Origin: Cyprinus carpio
Taxonomy: Eukaryota; Chordata; Actinopteri; Cypriniformes; Cyprinidae
Direction: 5' to 3'
Assembly (NCBI RefSeq): GCF_018340385.1
Contig: NC_056608.1
Span: forward strand, 22,140,065-22,204,064
Length of the DNA: 64,000 nucleotides
Part shown: in pieces, positions 1 through 13,000 of the stretch
Position numbering within the stretch: the first letter of the stretch is position 1
Layout of the letters: each line of letters starts with the position of its first letter
Translations under genes and position numbers: made by a program
The notes under the pieces: model-generated
The model's database searches: none
What the model was told of the DNA's origin: nothing
The model's input: only the letters and a program-made list of their open reading frames with translations

Positions 1-1160
1 ATCTTCAAAGTTTTGGAGACATGACAGCCTAAAAGGGGTAAGAGCCTCACTTTTGGCCCCCATGACAAACTAGATATTTGGATCCAGGATTGACAGTATA
101 GGTTGCATGGCCACAACTTCAAAGAGCACACATCTGAGAAGTCTTCAGAAGCTGTATCTGATAGCGTATATCAATTTCATGGATATTATAACTGGGATTA
201 GTTTTGGCAACAATAATGAATGCAATAATACTTCAGAGTGAAACCCATTATCCAATCAAAGGATCATAGGCTGATGTTGTAAAATATAAAATTCATTTTG
301 TTTTTAGCGGGCTTACACCCAGATAACCTAAATCTCTCAGGCACTAAACTCCAACCCACACTGGGCTTTTCATAATTATTCCCAGAATTAATTAAAGGAA
401 GAGTTTAAGCACAGCTTTTAACATTCAACTCATCTCTCCCAAAACACTCTCGCCCTTGGGCCACTGCGTTTAGCTCGCAAGAGGGAGTTCTTGATGCCTC
501 CACAAAGGGAGCCTTCGGTTCGGTTGCGTCTTAAGGCCAAACGGAGTCTCCGGAGTTGAAATGCTCGCGATTCTTGGCAGATGCGCCACACGTCTTCGCT
601 CATTGATTCTGATGTGCGTTTGATGTGCCGTGGGACTCAACTAGGTCACATTTTATTCCTTTGTTTCTTTGATACGAGATGTTTTGGCAGGGCGAGGTTT
701 GAAATGGAAGGAAGAGGCAGCCAGTGCTCGGAGACTCAGAGTTCGTCGTAAATAATATGACTCATAAAATGGATTATGAAGCACAGAGTTTTGAAGCCGT
801 AGGTTTAATTATCTCACTTCATGTGATATTATTACACATTATACATGAATAAAAGCAGCATCATTGTTCCCTAGAGTTTGAGAAAGCGAGAGGCAGAAAG
901 GTGATTTATATGGTTTATTGCTGTGCAGCACATCAATACTTATTAAAACCGCACTGGTATCAGAGTTAGAAGTTCAAATGACCCAAAAGGTATTTTGAGT
1001 CCAGAAAACTATAAACTCAAGTAGCTTGAGATGTCTTTTCATTTGCTGTTGGGGAAAACAATTGGACCATTGAGAGATTTGGTTTATTCAAAATAATTTT
1101 AATTGATTCAGACTGAATTTTCTCTATACAGAAAGTTTCTGTATAGAAATGGCTTTTAAT
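1..1160. other. Unique DNA, no gene recognised
   Basis: No convincing exon, RNA gene or element. 430-730 is richer in CpG than its surroundings but has no open frame with splice signals. It is presumably an intron or upstream part of tcerg1l. Confidence 0.4.
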
Positions 1161-1340
1161 ATCTAACTTTGGGAACTACCGTTCAAAAGTGTGGGGTCAG
1201 TATGATTGACTGATTAAATCTTTTTTTTTTTAATTTATTAATTATACCCTTTTTCAGCAAGGATGCATTAAAGTGATCCAAACTGAAAGTAAAATCTTTT
1301 ATATTATAATGAAAGATGCTGACAATCAAGCTTTGCCATT
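1160..1340. repeat. Fragment of ACTACCGTTCAAAAG-type interspersed repeat
   Basis: Contains ACTACCGTTCAAAAGTGTGG, GGGTCAGTATGATT, a T-run and TTTTTCAGCAAGGATGCATT, the order seen in the cyprinid repeat family that also occurs at 7180-7480, 15185-15690 and 28123-29062. Confidence 0.65.
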
Positions 1341-1410
1341 ATATGAATAAAATACATTATACAATATATATATATATATATAACTGTGTGTATATATATA
1401 TATATATATA

Positions 1411-1953
<543 letters not shown>

Positions 1954-2039
1954 AGAGGTAGGGTTTATGAAAATCATTGTGTGCTCTTTTCATTTTCATT
2001 TTTCCTGAAAGAGATGATTATAGGAAATTTTGTCTGCTA

Positions 2040-5000
2040 ATGTTTATCATTATATTTTAACATGTTGCTGATTTGTTCACACATTTACTGTCAGTACACT
2101 GTATGAAGAAATAATGTGAGAAAATTATATTTGCTCACAGCTCCGATATTGCAGTTCACACAAGATTCTGGGTCCTGGATGATGAAACTACTTTTAGAGA
2201 TTTTACTCTGATTTCAAGACGCTTGTGGTTTTAGTTCAGGTCTGTACATCTTTTTTTTTTCTTTTCTTTTTTTTTTCTTTTCTGTAGTAGTAGTTAAATA
2301 GATTTCAGACAGATATTGCCAAAAAAATAAATAAATAAACTAAATTAAATTACTGCCTAAAATCTGAAAGTGAGTGCTATGATTAATGTGTAAATGAAAT
2401 GCTAATGTAATGCTACAAATGTGTTGTTTTTCAATAAATTTCATAACATGATGATTATTTACCTTGACTTACAATAATATAATGCATGGTATTTCCTTTA
2501 TAACTTGAGTCAAATTTGTTCGCTCATTTTCAAGATAATTAGTTAGCTCCTTCATGGTAGTGATCTTGTTTAAAGGGCTGGTGATGTGATAAAAGGTCCA
2601 TAAAAATTGACCAACTACCCAGCTCTGAATGAATATAATCAGAAGTTACAGAAGCGTGTCTGATGGTAAGGCCAGTGAATCGTCTCGGTGAGCAGATACC
2701 ATCAGGTAAGGGGCTTCAGTCAAGGTCCAGTGTCAGCAGCAGCAATACATTCTCATTCATAATGAAGAGGCTGTTCTGCTTCCCAAATAAATAAACATTT
2801 ATTATTCTCTTGGTCACATGAGCATGACAGGAATTGTAAATTGATACAAATTACTGGGATACACAATGGGTGCATTACAGTTCACCTCTTTCTTTATGAT
2901 TAATGCATCTAATAAAAGACGTGGCCTGCTCATAAATAGATTATGCTAATATTTTGAAATGTATACAAAAGCCTGTGTGTAACTCATAGGAAGTCTGGAA
3001 GCCGGCATTGTTACAGATCTTCACTGCAATAAGATGAATGCTTTTCACACGTTATTTTGGCAGTCACTCACAGCATGGGTGAGACTATCTGTACTTTTCC
3101 TCTTTCTGAAGGCATCTTTTGCAAGAAGATATTCTCAGAGAGTTGCATAAAGAATCGCAGAATCTCACAAGATGGATTCTGAGGATCTCTTCTTATAAGC
3201 TGTGCAATTGCTGGGTTATCTATTTATTCCCTTTGAATAATCAGCTATTGTTTTTGTGTGGTTAAACAAAAAACATAAATCACTACATCTATGACTAGTA
3301 GAAGGGAGGAAATGTTTAGACTCTTAGAACTTAGTAAGCTGCCTACATATGCAATTTATTGCTTAATGTTGCCTTATAAAACACATTCTTTAAGCACATA
3401 CTAAGATAGAATTGTAAGTATTTTTTGAGGAGACGTCATTCCCATAATGCAAAGCAGTGGTTATGTATTTTTTTTTTTATTTATTTTTTTCTGTAGGACA
3501 ACCCAGAAGTTAGTTTCACCCTGATTTCCTTAGCAAAAAGCCAACAGGATGTGTGCATCGGCTTTTGGATTATTCCAGAAAAGAAGCTCTGTGACCAATA
3601 AAAGTTATGATTCTTGTATGTTTTGTTCATCATTTGTTCACAACAACATATGAAATTTGAAGCCTAAATACATCGCCGGAAGTAAAAAACGAAACATTGG
3701 CTATAAACAAACTACTCCATGGTCACATGACTTCAGAATCACCACCATACAGCTTTTCTTTTTTCTTTTTTTTTTTTTTTTTTGTATGTGTTGGTTGGTT
3801 TGTTTTGGTTGGGTTTGTTTGAATGAATGTATGTAGCGGATGAGTTTTTTTGTTCAATGAGATGATGTTTAATGTCTCTGACAACCTCAGTAGTCCCATT
3901 CAGCCACTTAACCTTCCTTTTTCAAGACATTAAAAAAGTTGGCTATTACTGGAGCATTTTATATCCAAGAATAAAATATGAACCTTAGACCTTATTTCAA
4001 GCATTTAACCAAATCCCCATTCAAAAATCCCATTGGCTTTGGGGCGAAAATATTGCACCGTAAGGCAGCACACATATTTTTTTACAAGTCTACAAATGTA
4101 TCTAAGGTCATTCAACGCAGTTTTGCCCACTATTTGTGTGAACTGTGTATTTTATGCATCATTAGCTTAGCAACATGCTAATGCCAAACTCTATTTGGAA
4201 TCAATTATGAGTCAAGTCTCCCATGCAGAATTACTGCCTATGTAGAACGCTCAAAATCTGTCATTCATGAGGTTTAATTTCTATTTGAATGCTGCCTATA
4301 CAAAACCAAACACCAAACCAAATAATGAACAGCGAGCAGCAGAATGCACAGTTTTAGACCTTGTGTTTTAACCTCAAACATTCACCACGCATCACGTCGA
4401 CTGTAAAGGTCTCCTCTGTCTCTCACCCCTAGCAACCATTTGTCTCATACAGGTCATTCCGAAAGCTTTCACTGCCTCTGTCTGATGCCTTCATAACAAC
4501 AGATTACAGATAATGTCCTCTTGTCACCCTCTATCCCATCAGTCCTGACATCAAAACATATCAAAGTCTCTTAACCTTCCCAAGAGTAATATCAACCGAT
4601 CGACCCTGTTTTGATTAGCTCGGTTCCGGGGCGAAGATGGGTTTATACAGGACGCCTCTAAACCTTTATGAGCAAATTCATCCTTTTTTATCCTCAAAGT
4701 GAAGAAGAAAAAAAAGGTGTTTATTAAAGGGGCAGCTCACCCAAAAATGAAAATTGAGATTGTTTGCTCAAGCTCATGTCATAATTTAGCCATGGGAAAA
4801 GTGGTACTAGAGCAGAGACAGCGAACGCTACGTTCTCGTTGTTGATTTTGGTAGCTTTAATCAGTTTTCAGGTTTTTGATCATGTGTTTTTAATTATTTA
4901 ATGACTAAGCTGGAAGATGTCTTTTTACTGAATCTCATCTTTTTATATGTAAGACAAGCAGCTAATTCAAGATTGATGAGATATGTGTGAGACGCGTCCT

Positions 5001-5150
5001 CAAAGAGTGCGGGCTTCACAACATATGAAACTTTGAGTGAAATACATGAAAACTAATGCCTAGTAACCTAGAGACAAGCCAGATATCATAAGGTGTAGTA
5101 ATGATCTATATCTGCCCAAGGTTATCAATCCAGCATCTCTCTTTCTCTCT
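2040..5150. other. Intronic or upstream DNA, one possible repeat
   Basis: No exon supported. 3480-3720 looks like an interspersed repeat (GTTAGTTTCACCCTGATTTC, GAAGCTCTGTGACCAATAAA). 4728-4800 carries the TTAAAGG/CACCCAAAAATGAAAATT start of a cyprinid foldback family, truncated. The rest is AT-rich unique sequence. Confidence 0.4.
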
Positions 5151-5151
5151 C

Positions 5152-5152
<1 letters not shown>

Positions 5153-5203
<51 letters not shown>

Positions 5204-5232
5204 TTGTTTTTTTTTGTGTGTGTGTGTGTGTT
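5153..5232. repeat. (GT)n microsatellite
   Basis: Two GT arrays separated by a T-rich spacer. Short frames on either strand (VCVC, THTH) are simple-repeat artefacts. Confidence 0.95.
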
Positions 5233-5555
5233 TGCAAGAAAAGGCGTATTGTTTCAACGAACAGATGCAAATCATGAGTTCATGCATCATTAAATGTTTT
5301 AATGAGCAGATCTCATCATCTCCCTCTTCATTTAACTCCCATAATGCACAATACATCTTTTCAAAAAAGTAACTGACAGGACACAACAGTGACTGATATT
5401 CTTTTATAATGAACTGAGGTTCGAAAGGCAGAAATAATAACAAATGCAATGATTTAACCTCACATTTAAAGTTAGATTTTGAAGAGAACTTCAGCATTTT
5501 ATATAGATAATTTTTAATAAATATTTAGATTTTGAAGAGAACTTTAGCATTTTAT

Positions 5556-5556
5556 A

Positions 5557-5600
<44 letters not shown>
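5556..5600. repeat. (TA)n microsatellite next to a local duplication
   Basis: The phrase AGATTTTGAAGAGAACTT plus AGCATTTTATAT occurs at about 5474-5501 and again at about 5527-5557, just before the TA array. It is a small tandem duplication at the array edge. Confidence 0.8.
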
Positions 5601-5603
<3 letters not shown>

Positions 5604-6640
5604 TTTCTCTGATTTAGATAAATTTGCATTATATTTTTGTCTAGCTGCAAATAATACATATATTCAATACATATTTTCAATATAAAAAAACAAAAACAAA
5701 CAAACAATATATATAACCACAGAGTCAGAATTTATTAATACACAGAATTTATTAATACTATAATATAAACACACATTTATTAATAAAAACAATACTAGTA
5801 TCTCAATGGTACTAAAATAACACTGTCTATGACTGAATTATTGTTTTTTTTGTATATTTTATTGTTTTTATATTGTATTATTTTAGTTTTTAAGTTGAAT
5901 TTATTTCAATTTACATCGTTTAACGTCAATTTTATTTATTTTATTTTATTTTTTTGGCTTAAAAGGGCAACAACAGAAAGAGAAAGGGCAATGTCATTTA
6001 TAATCCAGAAAGCTTGATAACTTCAGCCGTTTTCGTGAAGCAGAACATCACAAATGCTTTAAAAATGCATCTGCTTTCTGCGCTCATGGAAATGGCACAT
6101 ACATATTCAACCTGACAATCTGTCAACCCCTCTGGATTTCAGCAAAGCCCAGCCCAGAGCTGAAGCCAAATGTAATTAACCTTTATGAACAAGCAGAGTC
6201 TGTTGAGCAGAATTCGGACAGACGCTAGAAAATTAAAGGTTAAATATGGCCCGGTTGATGAGAAAAAGCCTCAAGCCTCTTCCAGCATTTTCAGTGTTTA
6301 ACCATTCAGGCGAACTTTTGATTGAAGCTTTGATCAGTTTAATAAGTTTAGAGAGGAAAATTAAATGCTCTTTTGATTCTCAATGATGAAAGCAACATTT
6401 ATGTCGATCTAGGGAATTATTTTGCTGATTGTCCTCCTGCAGGTTTGTTTATGCGGGTTTGAGATTTGGGAATTTAATCCATAGCCTTACTGGCTTGTGG
6501 AAAATGGATAGCCAGACTGATTTGTACTGCATAATGTGTGTGTATTTTGCAATGTGTCCTTGGCATCATCTCTAATAGCATTACTTGTCACAGTTTGTCA
6601 CAGTTAATAAGAAAGAACATGGTTTAATGCAATCCCTGCT
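5601..6640. other. Unique DNA, no gene recognised
   Basis: AT-rich to about 6000, then more balanced sequence. No splice-bounded frame compatible with the phase needed to feed exon 6961-7086 was found. Confidence 0.35.
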
Positions 6641-6644
6641 GTAA

Positions 6645-6645
<1 letters not shown>

Positions 6646-6705
<60 letters not shown>

Positions 6706-6731
6706 CTTATTTCAGCTTAAGCTGGTCCAGT

Positions 6732-6815
<84 letters not shown>

Positions 6816-6835
6816 AACACACAGACACACACACA
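6646..6835. repeat. (GA)n then (TA)n(CA)n microsatellites
   Basis: A GA array at about 6646-6702 is followed by a TA array at about 6733-6808 that grades into ACAC. The block sits about 130 bp upstream of the tcerg1l exon acceptor at 6960. Confidence 0.95.
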
Positions 6836-6960
6836 CAATCACCAAATTTTTATGGATTAAAATTCAGTTTAATATGTAATTATGTGTTTTTATATATATG
6901 TAGGTATTTTTGATTTTTTGGTTTTAATTTATTCTTCTATGTTCTCTTTGTGTCATACAG

Positions 6961-7086
6961 GAACACGGAGAAGCTGGGAAGGCTTGCTGGGACCCGTCTT
7001 GCCCTCTCGGATCACAGCAGTAACATCACTCACTGCTCCTGGAGTGACCCTACTTACTGGAAACTGGAAAAAGCAGAGATCAACAG
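6961..7086 (+). CDS. tcerg1l: tcerg1l internal exon (Ser/Thr/Val-rich segment)
   Basis: 126 nt between a TCATACAG acceptor and a strong CAACAG|GTGAGA donor. Only the frame starting at 6963 is usable: frame 1 has stops, and frame 2 does not join the WW frame downstream. It encodes a hydroxyl-rich, Val-rich peptide containing VTSLTAPGVTLLTGNW. The last G joins the first two bases of the next exon to make a GAT codon. That phase match is the main reason for trusting the exon. The previous exon must end in phase 1; I found no convincing candidate in 1-6960. Confidence 0.82.
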
Positions 7087-10000
7087 GTGAGATACCACAC
7101 ATAAAATATAATACGATCTTAAGTAGCATTCTCTTTTGCCATGTATGGCAACATTATTTCATTAGCATTCATAGGTATTTGTACACTACCATTCAAAAGT
7201 TTAAGGTCAAAGAATATTGAAAAAAATAAATAAATCACGGTTTCACAAAAATATTAAACAACAAAACTGTTTCCAACATTAATGATATTAAGAAACCGTC
7301 CCTGAGCAGCAAATCATACAATGATTTCTGAAGGACCATGTGACATTGAAGACTGGAGCAAATTTCTGGAGCATCACAGGAATAAATTTCATTTGATAAT
7401 ATTTTAAATTGTACTGTAGAAATATTTCACCATATTACTGTTGCAGCCATGGTGTATATTTATATTTTATTTAAAAATACCTATGTAAAGAAACAAGATC
7501 AACTGGTTGAGAAGCAAGTTTTAAACATTATTCTTCCTTTCCATTATTAATGGACAGAGCCATCATATTTTTATAAAAAAGAACAACATCTTGTGGAGGA
7601 GGATTTATTTTTAATTATTATTCTAAAGGAGAATTGCTGGTAAACGGGGGGTAAATGGTAAACTTAAGAGGCAGTTTGAGCGAACCACACCATGGATGCG
7701 AGTCTTACCTGAGGAGGTGATTTCGCTGTATTTGGTCGGGGTAATGCGGACAGTAGATCCATCAGAAATCGAAGCTGAAGGAACTCCACTGATCGTAATA
7801 AAGTAGTGCTGCCTCCCAAATAATTTTTTCCTGCCATTCATGGTCGCGATTATTACATCACATCCAAACTACACACCACACCAACGCACCTAATCACACA
7901 CACATTCGCGATTCGCTCTAAGTGAACGAACGTATTACTACTTCATTTCATTTTCCTTTTATGTGACTTTTGTTGGTCAAGAGTAAAGAATTAACTAATC
8001 CTGTTTTTTTTTTTTTTTCTTTTATTAGTGTTTTATTTAGAAGAGAATGCTTGTTTATTTGACTCATGTGTCGTGAAAACTCAGTTCCTTTAGTTATGTT
8101 TGTATGAAACCTTGTCGTTTTGAAATTGTTGTTTTTTTTTATTTACTTATTTTTTGTTCACCTGTGTTTATATGGGTCTGATGTGTTTCCAGAATTTGTA
8201 TCCAAATAGAAAGTTTTTGTTTTAAATATACTGTACGTGTGCTATGTATATTTATTATGCATATATAAATACGCACACATGCATGTATATTTTTAAAAAA
8301 CATGTTATTTTTATGTATTAAATATATTTATTTATAATAGAAATTTTATTAATATAAATATACACATGTAAATACATGTAAATATTTTCAATATATATGC
8401 TGCATGTGTGTGTATTTATATATACGTAATACATATACACAGAACACACACATATATTATGCAAACAAAAACTTTTATTTTGGAGGTGATTAATCGCGAT
8501 TAATCGTTTGACAGCACTAGAATAAAGAAACTTCTTTTTTTTTTTTTTTTTTTTCTTGAAAGCATCATTTTATTCCAGCCCTGGACATTTTTATTTAATA
8601 TAGTTATTATTGTGGCATCTCTGAAGTGAGTAATTGTTTTTGAAATTGCATCTTTTTTTTCTTTCTTTTTTTCTTGATTTATTCGACAAGTTTGTTGCGA
8701 AAAATATATAAAAATAACAACCCTGCAGGCACTTCTAAAGGAGGCTTTAATTAAAGGATATCTGCTATATAGCCTTTCACATTTATTACTGATAAGTCAG
8801 AAAGGGATCATAGAGAAAAGGATGAAAAGCATTCTTCACTTGCTTTTCCAGTCATCATGAAATTGATTGCATTTTATACAAGACAGATCTGAGTCTGCAC
8901 ACTCTAGCTAAACAGATTTAACTTGTCCAGCAATGTTCAACCATCATATTCCTTCCTTCTGCATTATGGTGTAGTTCTACATTCCCTGTGTGACACATAT
9001 TTTGGACAGCAGCCTTGTGTTTATCACAGCATAAACAGCTTGTGATTCAACTAGTCGCCACACAGATATTCCTCTCCATTGTCTTCCGTCTATGTAAGAC
9101 CTCAGAGTGGAAGCGTGCCATGGAAGTGTCTGCACTGACAGAAACAGATGAATGGTTTGTGTAGGCGTGGATGAAAGGTTTCCCATCAACGCTTCCAGCT
9201 CTGTGATGATGACTGATATAAATCAAACAGAATCTTCATTCAGTCTTTATTGCAAAGCAGTTGCTTCTTGTTACACAAAGAGTTGCTATGGGGCCAGAAC
9301 AGTTTTATCCAAGTTTAATCAGGATGTGTCAGTGCTAGTTGTTTTATAAGTGATCTATTACTAGCTGTTCCCCTCATGCCCCCTTTAACAGTATACATAT
9401 ACTGTACTCATGTTCAAGAGCTTTTTTGAAGAAGAACCTGGATCAAGTTTGTTGACACACTTTGGTATCGGCTTGTCTGAAAGTTTAAATTAACATTTAA
9501 AAGCTTGAAGTTTGGAGGTTATACTTAATCTGAAAATGCCAGACAGGCCAAATAAAAAGTCAAATCTTATTAGACTACTTCAGACCCTATTAGACCTAAT
9601 CAGACCACTAAACCACAAAAAGACCACTAGACCTTTAAAAGACATGAGTTTCTTTTTTTTTTTTTTCTCAGCATGGTTCAACATGTTGGTAGATATTGGT
9701 ACAAGTTGCTAGCATAGCATGTTTTATTATGTTGTTAACATATTTTAGCATGTTTGTAGCATATTTTAACTAGTTTTAACACATTGTTTGCATGTTTTCA
9801 CAAATTGTTCACATTGTTAACATCCTAACACATTGCTAGCATGTTTCCAGGACGAGTTAACATGTTTTAACAAGTTGATAGCGCAGCATGTTTTATCATC
9901 TTGTTAGCATATCTTAGCATGATTGTAGCATATTTTAACAAGTTGCTAGCATTTTGTAACACATAGTTTGCATGTTTTAGCAAATTGTTCACATTGTTAA

Positions 10001-13000
10001 CATCCTAACACATTGCTAGCATGTTTCCAGCATGATTTAGCACGTTTAACATGGTGTAGCAAGCATGTTTTAACAAGTTGGTAACATGTTTTAGTTCTTG
10101 CTAGCATGTTTTGACATACAATGAATGTAACTGGTAGTTTACAGTGCTAAGAAGCAAGTCTATATGACTGGTGCACTATATTCAAGTCCTCTGAAATCAT
10201 TTGGCTACTTTGTGTGAGAAAAAAACTGAAATGTATATTCAAGTTAACCACTTGTATTTCCTGTCAGAATTAATTGTTTGCATGCCTTGTGTTTAACCTT
10301 ACAGTATACTGTATATAGAATCAAGGCAACCTTCAGCAAACCTCATTCACACCTTTGAGCAAGAGCTTTTCTCCCTGATGTTTCTTTGTTGTTTTATCCA
10401 AAGCTGCTGAATTCAGTGTGCAGCCTGTTTGAGTTTAATTCCATGCAGGACAAAAGATCAAGCAGCGCATTTGATTTCCACTCCACCTTATGCTTGCCAC
10501 ATCTAATTTCATACCTTTCCATGGAGATAAAGTGAAAATTATTTTGGGCTAGACTGAGTTTGAGTGTGTTCAAACTATTGAAAGTGACTGACGGCGTAGT
10601 GCATAATGGTTTCTACCATTACTGACAGCCTCAGTGTGTTCTTTTCTTATTGATTCTCCTGCCAGTGGTTAGGTGGTTGTTATTAGAAGGTTTTACTCTT
10701 ATCAACTGATGTACAGAATGTGTTACAGTGTCTTTTGATAACTTGTGATGTTGCTTGTAATGTGATTTATATATATATGTGTTATTGTGTATTTTTGTAA
10801 ATTGTGTTTTTGATTGTATTTTGATTACTTGTGATGTTGTCAACTGATGTACAGAATGTGTTACAGTGTCTTTTGATAACTTGTGATGTTTCTTTTTGTT
10901 TGGTTTTTTTGTATAATGATTTTTTGAAACAATTTTCACTCAGAAATTGCTAGTAAATATTAGTAGATAGATTAGTAGATGAAGTGAACATGGGAATTTA
11001 CTGTTGATGAGGCGCTGATTTCTTGAAGAAACAATGTGGATTTTGGCATTGGGGGATATTGAGCATTTATCTCTGTCCTCAGATAAGATTTTGGAATTGA
11101 AGAAGCCATCCTGCACAGACGCCTTAGTGCTCCGCCGTAATCCAAACCCAGAGGCTAAAACTGAGGTTTGTAATCCTTATCATTCTCTCATTAGCTGTAT
11201 TTGATTCTTAAAACCATTTTATAGGCAACATTGACATAATTGCCATCGACATACTGTTCATTCATTGCCAGACCTTGGTCTTCGTGAAAATTATTCTGGA
11301 TTGTCTTAGAGGCAGGAAGAATATCGAACTGATTTGTGGAAAAGGTCAGACTATGGGCACAATCAGATTTGGAGTCCAATTAAGATTGAGTTAATAATCG
11401 CTTTTGTTGAAGAGCGCTGTACCACAGTGTCCCCATAGGTGACCGCTTTTAAAATCTTCTCAGCCAGATTAATTAGCGAAATTCCCCTAGAACGGTAATT
11501 CATTTGACCGTTAAGAGTGTTTCAAGCCTGCTGCCCGACTTTATGCAGAGAATCAGTAATCTGCATTATTCGGTCATGCAGGGACTGGATAATTGGTTGT
11601 TTTCTGAGTGTGTGTTCAAGGCTGAACACATCTACATCATTTATCAGATTGATAATCAACACTATATTTGATTATTAGCCTTGTAACCTGTGTTTGGGGT
11701 GAGATAATTGAGGTTCACTTTGCCTGCATGATTACAGAGTAGAAAAAAACATATGTGCTGTTTTAAAGCCTCGCTATCTGCTGCTGAACCAAACTGAGTG
11801 ATTCGATTTCAGATGTGATTTGGAATGATCTGCATTCACAGTATTTCTATGATTAAAATATGATACTCAAATAAATATTAAAATACATACATCATACAAT
11901 TAATTTTTTTTAATTGTTCTATTATCAGTATTATTTTAGCATTATTTATACAGTATTTTATGAATATTTTTTAGATTTCTAGTTTTTATTTTTAAGTTAA
12001 AAATCATGATTTTTTTTTTTTTTATGTAATCATGTTTTTATTCTGTTTTATTGTGTTAGCTGTAATTTTTAGTTATTTTTTAAGCTAATCAAAATAACTC
12101 AACTGTAGTTTGATTAAAATTAATTGGAATGCACGATGAAAAAACATGATTTATGAGAATGGTTAAAAACGTAGTTATCAGATTTTGCAAATGAACTCTT
12201 CATATTTCTATTTAATATTTCAGTTTTAGTAATTTAATATTTAATACTTCTCTCTCTATTTGTGTATATATATGTCAAGCTGTGTATTTGTGTGCAGGAT
12301 GGGGCTTTTAAAGTCAGTATGGACGAGGACAGCTCACTCAAAGACAAGCGGCCAGTTGCATCTTCGCCTATACCTGGATCACCATGGTAACTACCCGTTT
12401 TGTTTGTGCAGTTATGATTGTATGGCTCGCCATCAGTTTGATGCATCTATATTGACTCTCTGCATGCAAGATAATGACCAATCGATCGTGTTCTCGCAGT
12501 TGTCTCTGTGTCAACCTACACTTTCAAATGCCACTGTTGTAAGTGCGCTGTTGTCTACTGTGTTTGGGAATGCTTTAATAGCCAATTTGTTCTTCTATAG
12601 TGACAAAGATGTTTGTTTTATCTCCTCTCATTCTGTCATAAATGTCAGCAGCTTTAGCACCATTTAAATGATGCATGCCGCTTTATAACTGTTTGATGAC
12701 AGTAATACATGCTTGAATAAAATACAGCAGTGCACATGGCAAACCTCCAGCGCTAAACGGATGCACTGACACCCAATCGAAAAAATGCATTAGGACGACG
12801 TGTTATGCAAGACTTCCATTTTTCTCTGCCAAAGCAGTGTGGGCTTTTCTTCACTGCAAACAAACACTCACACACACACATTTTTGAAACCCAGGAGGTG
12901 TCATGGCTGATCGTGTTCAGCTTTTGTTGACTCACACAAACTGGCTTTACTGGTAAATGCATTTAACATGTGGTTGATGACACCAGAACCGGAGCTGGTG

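Noticed and set aside
3480..3720. Possible exon after a T-rich TTTCTGTAG acceptor
   Set aside because: The frame stops at TGACCAATAAA and the phrase looks like a common cyprinid repeat.
5153..5497. Frames over the (GT)n array on both strands
   Set aside because: VCVC and THTH runs from a microsatellite; no domain or splice structure.
6882..6960. ATG at 6882 as a start for tcerg1l
   Set aside because: The sequence is pyrimidine-rich intron before a TCATACAG acceptor, and the peptide upstream is unlike the family.
12260..12667. 135-codon + frame overlapping a tcerg1l exon
   Set aside because: It is in the wrong frame for the exon and reads through the intron donor at 12387; the real exon is 12298-12386.
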